Below, in pieces: positions 8,896 to 20,297 of a stretch of DNA of 25,327 nucleotides; the first letter of the stretch is position 1; every line of letters starts with the position of its first letter. Source of the DNA: Nemertoderma westbladi (lineage: Eukaryota; Xenacoelomorpha; Nemertodermatida; Nemertodermatidae); the NCBI GenBank assembly GCA_032718475.1, contig JAUCBJ010001530.1:1-25327 (forward strand), in the 5' to 3' direction. The position numbers and the translations under genes were made by a program. The notes under the pieces were generated by a model that was given only the letters and a program-made list of their open reading frames with translations, was not told where the DNA came from and did no database searches.

Positions 8896-8924
8896 CAGCC
8901 AGTGTAGCAGAAATACATTGGCTG
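8896..8924 (+). other. Stem-loop, 11-bp stem with 7-base loop
   Basis: CAGCCAGTGTA (8896-8906) and TACATTGGCTG (8914-8924) pair over 11 positions with a single G-U wobble around the loop GCAGAAA. It is too short for a typical microRNA precursor, and no known RNA family is recognised. Confidence 0.5.
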
Positions 8925-9064
8925 CGTCCCTGTAACACATGTGGTCTTAATCAAATGATAATAATTTGTGATATGGCTATATTATATTAAGATAGGTCGT
9001 GATGTTTCTAATTGTATTAAACTATTAAAATATTCGGCTCAATAATAGAGGACTAATCTAAAAA

Positions 9065-9129
9065 GGCGGGGTAGCTCAGTTGGTTGAGCGCCAAGCCTGC
9101 AATCTATTGGTTGCAGGTTCAGCCCCTCC
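9065..9129 (+). repeat. tRNA-like sequence (SINE head or tRNA pseudogene)
   Basis: It begins GGCGGGG, TA, then a D-arm GCTC-AGTTGGTT-GAGC, with an A-box match TAGCTCAGTTG to TRGYNNANNNG. GTTCAGCCC (9117-9125) matches the B-box core at all but one position. The anticodon region is not canonical: CCTGCAA (9096-9102) and TTGCAGG (9111-9117) form a perfect 7-bp stem instead. A 3' acceptor strand is ambiguous; CCCCTCC could pair with GGCGGGG with one mismatch only if the T-arm were shortened. A nominal TGC anticodon would suggest alanine, but position 33 is C rather than T. A tRNA-derived SINE head or degenerate tRNA is more likely than a functional gene. The 36-bp array starts about 40 bases downstream. 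Confidence 0.7.
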
Positions 9130-10591
9130 AGAACAAGGGATAGGAGTATCTAGATAGGACCTAGATATCTATCTGGATAGGACCCCTTCCTTCGGGTAGC
9201 AGATAGGAGTAGCGCCCACCCCTACCTTCGGGCAGCAGATATGAGTAGCGCCCGCCCCTACCCTCGTCTAGCACATAGGAGTAGCTCACATCCCTATCCA
9301 CCCCTACCCCCGGGTAGCAGATAGGAGCAGCGCCCACTCCTACCTTCGGGTAGCAGATAGGAGTATCGCCCGCCCCTACCCTCGTGTAGCAGATAGGAGT
9401 AGCGCCCACCCCTACCTTTGTGTAGCAGATAGGAGTAGCGCCCACCCCTACATCCGGGTAGCAGATAGGAGTAGCGCCACCCCTACCCTCGGGTAGCAGA
9501 TAGGAGTAGCGCCCACTCCTACCTTCGGGTAGCAGATTGGAGTAGCGCCCACCCCTACCCTCGGGTAGCAGATAGGAGTAGCGCCCACACCTACCTTCGG
9601 GTAGCAGATAGGAGTATCGCCCGCCCCTACCCTCGTCTAGCAGATAGGAGTAGCGCCCACCCCTACCTTCGGGTAGTAGATATGAGTAGCGCCCATCCCT
9701 ACCTCCGGGTAGCAGATAAGAGTAGCGCCATCCCTACCCTCGGGTAGCAGATAGGAGTAGCGCCCACTCCTACCTTCGGGTAGCAGATTGGAGTAGCGCC
9801 CACCCCTACCCTCGGGTAGCAGATAGGAGTAGCGCCCACACCTACCTTCGGGTAGCAGATAGGAGTATCGCCCGCCCCTACCCTCGTCTAGCAGATAGGA
9901 GTAGCGCCCACCCCTACCCTCGGGTAGCAGATAGGAGTAGCGCCCACCCCTACCTTCGGGTAGCAGATAGGAGTAGCGCTCACACCTACCTTCGGGTAGC
10001 AGATAGGAGTAGCGCCCACCACTACCTTCGGGTAGCAGATAGGAGTAGCGCCCACCCCTACCTTCGGGTAGCAGATAGGAGTAGCGCCCACCCCTACCCT
10101 CGGGTAGCAGATATGAGTAGCGCCCATCCCTACCTCCGGGTAGCAGATAGGAGTAGCGCCATCCCTACCCTCGGGTAGCAGATAGGAGTAGCGCCCACTC
10201 CTACCTTCGGGTAGCAGATTGGAGTAGCGCCCACCCCTACCCTCGGGTAGCAGATAGGAGTAGCGCCCACCCCTACCTTCGGGTAGCAGATAGGAGTAGC
10301 GCCCACCCCTACCCTCGGGTAGCAGATAGGAGTAGCGCCCACCCCTACCTTCGGGTAGCAGATAGGAGTAGCGCCCACCCCTACCCTCGGGTAGCAGATA
10401 GGAGTAGCGCCCACACCTACCTTCGGGTAGCAGATAGGAGTAGCGCCCACCCCTACCTTCGGGTAGCAGATAGGAGTATCGCCCGCCCCTACCCTCGTCT
10501 AGCAGATAGGAGTAGCGCCCACCCCTACCTTCGGGTAGCAGATAGGAGTAGCGCCACCCCTACCCTCGGGTAGCAGATATGAGTAGCGTCC

Positions 10592-13500
10592 ACCCCTACC
10601 TTCGGGTAGCAGATAGGAGTAGCGCCACCCCTACCCTCGGGTAGCAGATATGAGTAGCGTCCACCCCTACCTTAGGGTAGCAGATAGGAGTAGCGCCCAC
10701 CCCTACCTTCGGGTAACACATAGGAGGAGCGCCACCCCTACCTTCGGGTAGCAGATAGGAGTAGCGCCCACCCCTACCCTCGGGTAGCAGATAGGAGTAG
10801 CGCCCACACCTACCTTCGGGTAGCAGATAGGAGTATCGCCCGCCCCTACCCTCGTCTAGCAGATAGGAGTAGCGCCCACCCCTACCTTCGGGTAGTAGAT
10901 ATGAGTAGCGCCCATCCCTACCTCCGGGTAGCAGATAAGAGTAGCGCCATCCCTACCCTCGGGTAGCAGATAGGAGTAGCGCCCACTCCTACCTTCGGGT
11001 AGCAGATTGGAGTAGCGCCCACCCCTACCCTCGGGTAGCAGATAGGAGTAGCGCCCACACCTACCTTCGGGTAGCAGATAGGAGTATCGCCCGCCCCTAC
11101 CCTCGTCTAGCAGATAGGAGTAGCGCCCACCCCTACCCTCGGGTAGCAGATAGGAGTAGCGCCCACCCCTACCTTCGGGTAGCAGATAGGAGTAGCGCTC
11201 ACACCTACCTTCGGGTAGCAGATAGGAGTAGCGCCCACCACTACCTTCGGGTAGCAGATAGGAGTAGCGCTCACACCTACCTTCGGGTAGCAGATAGGAG
11301 TAGCGCCCATCCCTACCTTCGGGTAGCAGATAGGAGTAGCGCCCACCACTACCTTCGGGTAGCAGATAGGAGTAGCGCCCACCCCTACCCTCGGGTAGCA
11401 GATAGGAGTAGCGCCCACACCTACCTTCGGGTAGCAGATAGGAGTATCGCCCGCCCCTACCCTCGTCTAGCAGATAGGAGTAGCGCCCACCCCTACCTTC
11501 GGGTAGTAGATATGAGTAGCGCCCATCCCTACCTCCGGGTAGCAGATAAGAGTAGCGCCATCCCTACCCTCGGGTAGCAGATAGGAGTAGCGCCCACTCC
11601 TACCTTCGGGTAGCAGATTGGAGTAGCGCCCGCCCCTACCCTCGTCTAGCAGATAGGAGTAGCGCCCACCCCTACCCTCGGGTAGCAGATAGGAGTAGCG
11701 CCCACCCCTACCTTCGGGTAGCAGATAGGAGTAGCGCTCACACCTACCTTCGGGTAGCAGATAGGAGTAGCGCCCACCACTACCTTCGGGTAGCAGATAG
11801 GAGTAGCGCTCACACCTACCTTCGGGTAGCAGATAGGAGTAGCGCCCACCACTACCTTCGGGTAGCAGATAGGAGTAGCGCTCACACCTACCTTCGGGTA
11901 GCAGATAGGAGTAGCGCCCATCCCTACCTTCGGGTAGCAGATAGGAGTAGCGTCCACCCCTACCTTAGGGTAGCAGATAGGAGTAGTGCCCACCCCTACC
12001 TTCGGGTAGCAGATAGGAGTAGCGCTCACACCTACCTTCGGGTAGCAGATAGGAGTAGCGCCCACCACTACCTTCGGGTAGCAGATAGGAGTAGCGCCCA
12101 CCACTACCTTCGGGTAGCAGATAGGAGTAGCGCTCACACCTACCTTCGGGTAGCAGATAGGAGTAGCGCCCACCACTACCTTCGGGTAGCAGATAGGAGT
12201 AGCGCCCACCACTACCTTCGGGTAGCAGATAGGAGTAGCGCCACCCCTACCCTCGGGTAGCAGATATGAGTAGCGTCCACCCCTACCTTAGGGTAGCAGA
12301 TAGGAGTAGCGCCCACCCCTACCTTCGGGTAACACATAGGAGGAGCGCCACCCCTACCTTCGGGTAGCAGATAGGAGTAGCGCCCACCCCTACCCTCGGG
12401 TAGCAGATAGGAGTAGCGCCCACACCTACCTTCGGGTAGCAGATAGGAGTATCGCCCGCCCCTACCCTCGTCTAGCAGATAGGAGTAGCGCCCACCCCTA
12501 CCTTCGGGTAGTAGATATGAGTAGCGCCCATCCCTACCTCCGGGTAGCAGATAAGAGTAGCGCCATCCCTACCCTCGGGTAGCAGATAGGAGTAGCGCCC
12601 ACTCCTACCTTCGGGTAGCAGATTGGAGTAGCGCCCACCCCTACCCTCGGGTAGCAGATAGGAGTAGCGCCCACACCTACCTTCGGGTAGCAGATAGGAG
12701 TATCGCCCGCCCCTACCCTCGTCTAGCAGATAGGAGTAGCGCCCACCCCTACCCTCGGGTAGCAGATAGGAGTAGCGCCCACCCCTACCTTCGGGTAGCA
12801 GATAGGAGTAGCGCTCACACCTACCTTCGGGTAGCAGATAGGAGTAGCGCCCACCACTACCTTCGGGTAGCAGATAGGAGTAGCGCTCACACCTACCTTC
12901 GGGTAGCAGATAGGAGTAGCGCCCATCCCTACCTTCGGGTAGCAGATAGGAGTAGCGCCCACCACTACCTTCGGGTAGCAGATAGGAGTAGCGCCCACCC
13001 CTACCCTCGGGTAGCAGATAGGAGTAGCGCCCACACCTACCTTCGGGTAGCAGATAGGAGTATCGCCCGCCCCTACCCTCGTCTAGCAGATAGGAGTAGC
13101 GCCCACCCCTACCTTCGGGTAGTAGATATGAGTAGCGCCCATCCCTACCTCCGGGTAGCAGATAAGAGTAGCGCCATCCCTACCCTCGGGTAGCAGATAG
13201 GAGTAGCGCCCACTCCTACCTTCGGGTAGCAGATTGGAGTAGCGCCCGCCCCTACCCTCGTCTAGCAGATAGGAGTAGCGCCCACCCCTACCCTCGGGTA
13301 GCAGATAGGAGTAGCGCCCACCCCTACCTTCGGGTAGCAGATAGGAGTAGCGCTCACACCTACCTTCGGGTAGCAGATAGGAGTAGCGCCCACCACTACC
13401 TTCGGGTAGCAGATAGGAGTAGCGCTCACACCTACCTTCGGGTAGCAGATAGGAGTAGCGCCCACCACTACCTTCGGGTAGCAGATAGGAGTAGCGCTCA

Positions 13501-13821
13501 CACCTACCTTCGGGTAGCAGATAGGAGTAGCGCCCATCCCTACCTTCGGGTAGCAGATAGGAGTAGCGTCCACCCCTACCTTAGGGTAGCAGATAGGAGT
13601 AGTGCCCACCCCTACCTTCGGGTAGCAGATAGGAGTAGCGCTCACACCTACCTTCGGGTAGCAGATAGGAGTAGCGCCCACCACTACCTTCGGGTAGCAG
13701 ATAGGAGTAGCGCCCACCACTACCTTCGGGTAGCAGATAGGAGTAGCGCTCACACCTACCTTCGGGTAGCAGATAGGAGTAGCGCCCACCACTACCTTCG
13801 GGTAGCAGATAGGAGTAGCGC
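10592..13821 (+). repeat. Higher-order tandem duplication, 1,616-bp period
   Basis: Within the 36-bp array, about 10592-12205 is repeated at about 12208-13821 with the same order of variant units. The marker GGGTAGTAGATATGAG occurs at 10890 and 11501 and again at 12506 and 13117, each shifted by 1,616. The unit order diverges on both sides, so this is one large duplication, probably from unequal crossover or replication slippage. It could also be influenced by assembly of long repeats. Confidence 0.8.
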
Positions 13822-15995
13822 TCACACCTACCTTCGGGTAGCAGATAGGAGTAGCGCCCTCCCCAACCTTCGGGTAGCAGATATGAGTAGCATCCACCCC
13901 TACCTTCGGGTAGCAGATAGGAGTAGCGTCCACCCCTACCTTAGGGTAGCAGATAGGAGTAGCGCCCACCCCTACCTTCGGGTATCAGATAGGAGTAGCG
14001 CCCATCCCTACCTTCGGGTAACACATAGGAGGAGCGCCCACCCCTACCTTCGGGTATCAGATAGGAGTAGCGCCCATCCCTACCTTCGGGTAGCAGATAT
14101 AAGAGTAGCGTCCACCCCAACCTTCGGGTAGCAGATATGAGTAGCGTCCACCCCTACCTTCGGGTAGCAGATAGGAGTAGCGTCCACCCCTACCTTAGGG
14201 TAGCAGATAGGAGTAGCGCCCACCCCTACCTTCGGGTATCAGATAGGAGTAGCGCCCATCCCTACCTTCGGGTAGCAGATAGGAGTAGCGCCCATCCCTA
14301 CCTTCGGGTAGCAGATAGGAGTAGCGCCCATCCCTACCTTCGGGTAGCAGATAGGAGTAGCGTCCACCCCTACCTTAGGGTAGCAGATAGGAGTAGCGCC
14401 CACCCCTACCTTCGGGTATCAGATAGGAGTAGCGCCCATCCCTACCTTCGGGTAGCAGATAGGAGTAGCGCCCACCCCTACCTTCGGGTATCAGATAGGA
14501 GTAGCGCCCATCCCTACCTTCGGGTAGCAGATAGGAGTAGCGCCCATCCCTACCTTCGGGTAGCAGATAGGAGTAGCGCCCACCCCTACCTTCGGGTAGC
14601 AGATAGGAGTAGCGCTCACACCTACCTTCGGGTAGCAGATAGGAGTAGCGCCCACCACTACCTTCGGGTAGCAGATAGGAGTAGCGCTCACACCTACCTT
14701 CGGGTAGCAGATAGGAGTAGCGCCCATCCCTACCTTCGGGTAGCAGATAGGAGTAGCGCCCACCACTACCTTCGGGTAGCAGATAGGAGTAGCGCCCACC
14801 CCTACCCTCGGGTAGCAGATAGGAGTAGCGCCCACACCTACCTTCGGGTAGCAGATAGGAGTATCGCCCGCCCCTACCCTCGTCTAGCAGATAGGAGTAG
14901 CGCCCACCCCTACCTTCGGGTAGTAGATATGAGTAGCGCCCATCCCTACCTCCGGGTAGCAGATAAGAGTAGCGCCATCCCTACCCTCGGGTAGCAGATA
15001 GGAGTAGCGCCCACTCCTACCTTCGGGTAGCAGATTGGAGTAGCGCCCGCCCCTACCCTCGTCTAGCAGATAGGAGTAGCGCCCACCCCTACCCTCGGGT
15101 AGCAGATAGGAGTAGCGCCCACCCCTACCTTCGGGTAGCAGATAGGAGTAGCGCTCACACCTACCTTCGGGTAGCAGATAGGAGTAGCGCCCACCACTAC
15201 CTTCGGGTAGCAGATAGGAGTAGCGCTCACACCTACCTTCGGGTAGCAGATAGGAGTAGCGCCCACCACTACCTTCGGGTAGCAGATAGGAGTAGCGCTC
15301 ACACCTACCTTCGGGTAGCAGATAGGAGTAGCGCCCATCCCTACCTTCGGGTAGCAGATAGGAGTAGCGTCCACCCCTACCTTAGGGTAGCAGATAGGAG
15401 TAGTGCCCACCCCTACCTTCGGGTAGCAGATAGGAGTAGCGCTCACACCTACCTTCGGGTAGCAGATAGGAGTAGCGCCCACCACTACCTTCGGGTAGCA
15501 GATAGGAGTAGCGCCCACCACTACCTTCGGGTAGCAGATAGGAGTAGCGCTCACACCTACCTTCGGGTAGCAGATAGGAGTAGCGCCCACCACTACCTTC
15601 GGGTAGCAGATAGGAGTAGCGCTCACACCTACCTTCGGGTAGCAGATAGGAGTAGCGCCCTCCCCAACCTTCGGGTAGCAGATATGAGTAGCGTCCACCC
15701 CTACCTTCGGGTAGCAGATAGGAGTAGCGTCCACCCCTACCTTAGGGTAGCAGATAGGAGTAGCGCCCACCCCTACCTTCGGGTATCAGATAGGAGTAGC
15801 GCCCATCCCTACCTTCGGGTAACACATAGGAGGAGCGCCCACCCCTACCTTCGGGTATCAGATAGGAGTAGCGCCCATCCCTACCTTCGGGTAGCAGATA
15901 TAAGAGTAGCGTCCACCCCAACCTTCGGGTAGCAGATATGAGTAGCGTCCACCCCTACCTTCGGGTAGCAGATAGGAGTAGCGTCCACCCCTACC
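12775..15995 (+). repeat. Second higher-order duplication, 1,801-bp shift
   Basis: About 12775-14194 recurs at about 14576-15995, shifted by 1,801. The marker at 13117 reappears at 14918, and a 38-bp variant containing GATATAAGAG near 14095 reappears near 15897. Very few differences are visible (for example AGCATCC against AGCGTCC near 13891/15692). It overlaps the right half of the 1,616-bp duplication, so this event came later or acted on its product. Confidence 0.8.
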
Positions 15996-17388
15996 TTCGG
16001 GTAGCAGATAGGAGTAGCGCCCACCCCTACCTTCGGGTAGCAGATAGGAGTAGCGCCCACCCCTACCTTCGGGTAGCAGATAGGAGTAGCGCCCACCCCT
16101 ACCTTCGGGTAGCAGATAGGAGTAGCGCCCACCCCTACCTTCGGGTAGCAGATAGGAGTAGCGTCCACCCCTACCTTAGGGTAGCAGATAGGAGTAGCGC
16201 CCACCCCTACCTTCGGGTAGCAGATAGGAGTAGCGCCCATCCCTACCTTCGGGTAGCAGATAGGAGTAGCGCCCACCCCTACCTTCGGGTATCAGATAGG
16301 AGTAGCGCCCATCCCTACCTTCGGGTAGCAGATAGGAGTAGCGCCCATCCCTACCTTCGGGTAGCAGATAGGAGTAGCGCCCATCCCTACCTTCGGGTAG
16401 CAGATAGGAGTAGCGCCCACCCCTACCTTCGGGTAGCAGATAGGAGTAGCGCCATCCCTACCTTCGGGTAGCAGATAGGAGTAGCGTCCACCCCTACCTT
16501 CGGGTAGCAGATAGGAGTAGCGCCCACCCCTACCTTCGGGTAGCAGATAGGAGTAGCGCCCACCCCTACCTTCGGGTAGCAGATAGGAGTAGCGCCCACC
16601 CCTACCTTCGGGTAGCAGATAGGAGTAGCGCCCACCCCTACCCTCGGGTAGCAGATAGGAGTAGCGCCCACCCCTACCTTCGGGTAGCAGATAGGAGTAG
16701 CGCCCACCCCTACCCTCGGGTAGCAGATAGGAGTAGCGCCCACCCCTACCTTCGGGTAGCAGATTGGAGTAGCGCCCACCCCTACCTTCGGGTAGCAGAT
16801 AGGAGTAGCGCCATCCCTACCTTCGGGTAGCAGATAGGAGTAGCGCCCACCCCTACCCTCGGGTAGCAGATAGGAGTAGCGCCCACCCCTACCTTCGGGT
16901 AGCACATAGGAGGAGCGCCATCCCTACCTTCGGGTAGCACATAGGAGTAGCGCCCACCCCTACCTTCGGGTAGCAGATAGGAGTAGCGCCCACCCCTACC
17001 TTCGGGTAGCAGATAGGAGTAGCGCCCACCCCTACCCTCGGGTAGCAGATAGGAGTAGCGCCCACCCCTACCTTCGGGTAACACATAGGAGGAGCGCCAT
17101 CCCTACCTTCGGGTAGCAGATAGGAGTAGCGCCCACCCCTACCTTCGGGTAACACATAGGAGTAGCGCCCACCCCTACCCTCGGGTAGCAGCTATCGGAA
17201 GAGGAGTATTTGGGTCGCCTCCGGTTTCGTCCTACTGTTTGATTGGTTGCTTGATTCTAAAAAAATCTTAAAATATCGAAGTGGACAATTATGCAATATT
17301 ATCTAGTATTACAATTATTGTGTACAATAATATGTCGCATGTTGCATACATTACACAAAGATACAGTGTTGTAGGCAAGTTAGTAAAA

Positions 17389-17440
17389 GAGCAGGTTACA
17401 GAGGCGATTTGGGGGAACCAAAACAATAAACGAAAGTTAA
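17389..17440 (+). repeat. Dispersed repeat segment, copy B
   Basis: GAGCAGGTTACAG and AACCAAAACAATAAACGAAAG occur in the same order and orientation as in 8323-8390, with a different and shorter stretch between them. A G-rich tract lies within about 110 bases of each copy, upstream of copy A and immediately downstream of this one. Confidence 0.6.
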
Positions 17441-17449
17441 CAAGTGTAA

Positions 17450-17477
17450 GGGGGGGGGGGGGGGGGGGGGCGGGGGG
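17450..17477 (+). repeat. Poly(G) tract, G21-C-G6
   Basis: Twenty-one consecutive Gs, one C, then six more Gs. Homopolymers of this length are prone to sequencing and assembly length error, and the tract is capable of G-quadruplex formation. The glycine-rich or proline-rich open frames across it are artefacts. Confidence 0.9.
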
Positions 17478-18313
17478 TGGTAGTGTAGCATAAGGGGCAG
17501 TTTTACCATAGATCTACTTTGCCTCATGATATCAGCACTATTGATAGATTGGTATTTACCGAGGTGCTTAATTAAAACCGAAATCATCTTTAAATCGACT
17601 AATATAAATATTAACAAAATTCTGGCGTTAAAACTTCTACATAATTATTGGCGATAAACATTGTAATTAAGCTGAAATAAATTCAGAAATGATATCTCTC
17701 GTTGCAAACGCATCAAGTTAACAAACTTTCAATAATGATTAAGAGATTGTAAGTGGAAGGGGGTGTGGTTGGTTGGGAATATAAATCGAGAATCCCCAAT
17801 TATTTGACAAGACAAAAATAATTGCAGCCATAATAATTAGACATCGAAACGAATAACATAAGACTACAGTAGGTCATTCGGAATAAAAATGATTTATTAT
17901 AATTAAACCGGAAATTTTCCTAACGCTTAACCAACTAGGCCAACATCAACAACAGATTCCTAATAAAACAGGTGAATACACCGACCAGTTACTTGCCTCC
18001 AATGCATAACTTTCCGGTTTAAATAAATCTTGATGTATTTTGAGTGACAAAGAGAAATAATAATATCAGATTGAAATCATAACAGGTATGACAAATATTG
18101 GGCGAAGTGCAAGCAATATATGAAAGGAAATCGTTACATAGTTAATAGCGGTCTAAAGGTTATAATATTCTTCACGAAGGATTGTTGAGTATTATTAAGT
18201 TCAACTGTGTCGGAAATGTGTGAGGTATTACGTGTAATGTGTCTGTAACAATCCGAAAAGTAGATAAGTAGGGAATGGGTCTATCTCGTAAACAACCAGA
18301 GATGGTGGGGTGA

Positions 18314-20297
18314 ATTCTTAGCCCGCGGGTATTCTTAGCCCGCGAGTATTCTTAGCCCGCGAGTAATCTTAACCCGCGGGTATTCTTAGCCCGCGAGTAT
18401 TCTTACCCCGCGAGTATTCTTAGCACGCGGGTATTCTTAGCCCGCGGGTTTTCTTAGCACGCGAGTATTCTTAACCCACCAGTATTCTTAGCCCGCGAGT
18501 ATTCTTAACCCGTCGGTATTATTAGCCCGTGTGTATTCTTAACCCGTCGGTATTCTTAACCCGTCGGTATTCTTAACCCGTCGGTATTATTAGCCCGTGT
18601 GTATTCTTATCCCGTCGGTATTCTTAACCCGTCGGTATTCTTAGCCCGTCGGTATTCTTAACCCGTCCGTATTCTTAGCCAGTCGGTATTCTTAGCCCGT
18701 GTGTATTCTTAACCCGTGTGTATTCTTAACCCGTCGATATTATTAGCCCGTGTGTATTCTTAACCCGTCGGTATTCTTAACCCGTCGGTATTCTTAGCCC
18801 GCGGGTATTCTTAGCCCGCGGGTTTTCTTAGCCCGCGAGTATTCTTAGCCCGCGGCTATCCTTAGCCCGCGAGTATTCTTAGCCCGCGGGTATTCTTAGC
18901 CCGCGGGTTTTCTTAGCCCGCGAGTATTCTTAGCCCGCGGCTATCCTTAACCCATCGGTATTATTAGCCCGTCTGTATTCTTAACCCGTCGGTATTCTTA
19001 ACCCGTCGGTATTCTTAGCCCGCGAGTATTCTTAGCCCGCGGCTATCCTTAGCCCGCGAGTATTCTTAGCCCGCGGGTATTCTTAACCCGTCGGTATTCT
19101 TAGCCCGTCGGTATTCTTAACCCGTCGGTATTCTTAGCCCGCGGGTATTCTTAACCCGTCGGTATTCTTAACCCGTCGGTATTCTTAGCCCGCGAGTATT
19201 CTTAGCCCGCGGCTATCCTTAGCCCGCGAGTATTCTTAGCCCGCGAGTATTCTTAGCCCGCGGGTATTCTTAACCCGTCGGTATTCTTAACCCGTCGGTA
19301 TTCTTAACCCGTCGGTATTCTTAGCCCGCGGGTATTCTTAACCCGTCGGTATTCTTAACCCGTCGGTATTCTTAGCCCGCGAGTATTCTTAGCCCGCGGC
19401 TATCCTTAGCCCGCGGGTATTCTTAGCCCGTCGGTATTCTTAACCCGTCGGTATTATTAGCCCGTGTGTATTCTTAACCCGTCGGTATTCTTAACCCGTC
19501 GGTATTCTTAACCCGTCGGTATTCTTAACCCGTCGGTATTCTTAACCCGTCGGTATTCTTAACCCGTCGGTATTCTTAGCCCGCGAGTATTCTTAGCCCG
19601 CGGCTATCCTTAGCCCGCGGGTATTCTTAGCCCGTCGGTATTCTTAACCCGTCGGTATTCTTAACCCGTCGGTATTCTTAGCCCGCGAGTATTCTTAGCC
19701 CGCGGCTATCCTTAGCCCGCGGGTATTCTTAGCCCGTCGGTATTCTTAACCCGTCGGTATTATTAGCCCGTGTGTATTCTTAACCCGTCGGTATTCTTAG
19801 CCCGTCGGTATTCTTAACCCGTCGGTATTCTTAACCCGTCGGTATTCCTAACCCGTCGGTATTCTTAACCCGTCGGTATTCTTAACCCGTCGGTATTCTT
19901 AACCCGTCGGTATTCTTAACCCGTCGGTATTCTTAGCCCGCGAGTATTCTTAGCCCGCGGCTATCCTTAGCCCGCGGGTATTCTTAGCCCGTCGGTATTC
20001 TTAACCCGTCGGTATTCTTAACCCGTGTGTATTCTTAACCCGTGTGTATTCTTAACCCGTCGGTATTCTTAACCCGTCGGTATTCTTAACCCGTCGGTAT
20101 TCTTAGCCCGCGAGTATTCTTAGCCCGCGGCTATCCTTAGCCCGCGAGTATTCTTAGCCCGCGGGTATTCTTAGCCCGCGGGTTTTCTTAGCCCGCGAGT
20201 ATTCTTAACCCGCCAGTATTCTTAGCCCTCGAGTATTCTTAGCCCGCGAGTATTCTTAGCACGTGGGAATTCTTAGCCCGCAGGTTTTCTTAGCCCG
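18314..20297 (+). repeat. 17-bp CpG-rich satellite, ~117 units
   Basis: A tandem array of TATTCTTAGCCCGCGGG-type units in strict 17-bp register. Four main variants differ in the last bases: CCCGCGGG (a perfect palindrome), CCCGCGAG, CCCGTCGG and CCCGTGTG. A rarer CTATCC variant occurs at 18856, 18941, 19043, 19213, 19400, 19604, 19706, 19961 and 20131. All spacings are exact multiples of 17 and the neighbouring variants recur, which indicates higher-order copying. Almost every unit has one or two CpGs, in contrast to the AT-rich surroundings. No coding potential is seen: 17 is not a multiple of three and stops are frequent. Confidence 0.95.

Larger units (their letters stand above)
7889..9064. 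other. AT-rich spacer without genes
   Basis: No supported coding region. It holds the small features listed separately: a G-rich heptamer repeat (8217-8266), a segment shared with the far side of the 36-bp array (8323-8390), a short tandem duplication (8569-8643) and a stem-loop (8896-8924). The remainder is AT-rich single-copy-looking sequence. Confidence 0.7.
9170..17190 (+). repeat. 36-bp satellite array, ~220 units
   Basis: A tandem array of a 36-bp unit made of GGTAGCAGATAGGAGTAGCG followed by CCCACCCCTACCTTCG. A few units are 35 or 38 bp, which shifts frames. CTACCTTCGGGTAG forms a 5-bp stem closed over a TTCG loop; variants have CTCG, TCCG or TTAG in the loop. TAGCAGATAGG matches the pol III A-box consensus. 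In the minus frame the unit reads GATPICYPKVGV (12 residues) without stops, so ORFs of 80-285 codons appear on both strands; these are repeat artefacts. Variant units are ordered in recurring cassettes (separate entries). The left edge is blurred by diverged units from about 9140. Confidence 0.96.
17191..18313. other. AT-rich spacer between arrays
   Basis: No supported gene. It contains the second copy of the dispersed segment (17389-17440) and the long G run (17450-17477), listed separately. The remainder is AT-rich sequence with no ORF or RNA structure that I can defend. Confidence 0.7.

Noticed and set aside
9065-9129. Functional tRNA-Ala(TGC) gene
   Set aside because: Position 33 is C, the anticodon stem and acceptor 3' strand do not pair properly, and the B-box has a mismatch. 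A SINE head or pseudogene fits better.
9888-17155. Many ORFs of 80-285 codons with GATPICYPKVGV or RSSAHPYLRVAD repeats
   Set aside because: They follow from a stop-free 36-bp unit read in several frames on both strands. They begin and end where 35- or 38-bp units shift the register, and have no non-repeat sequence or conserved domain.
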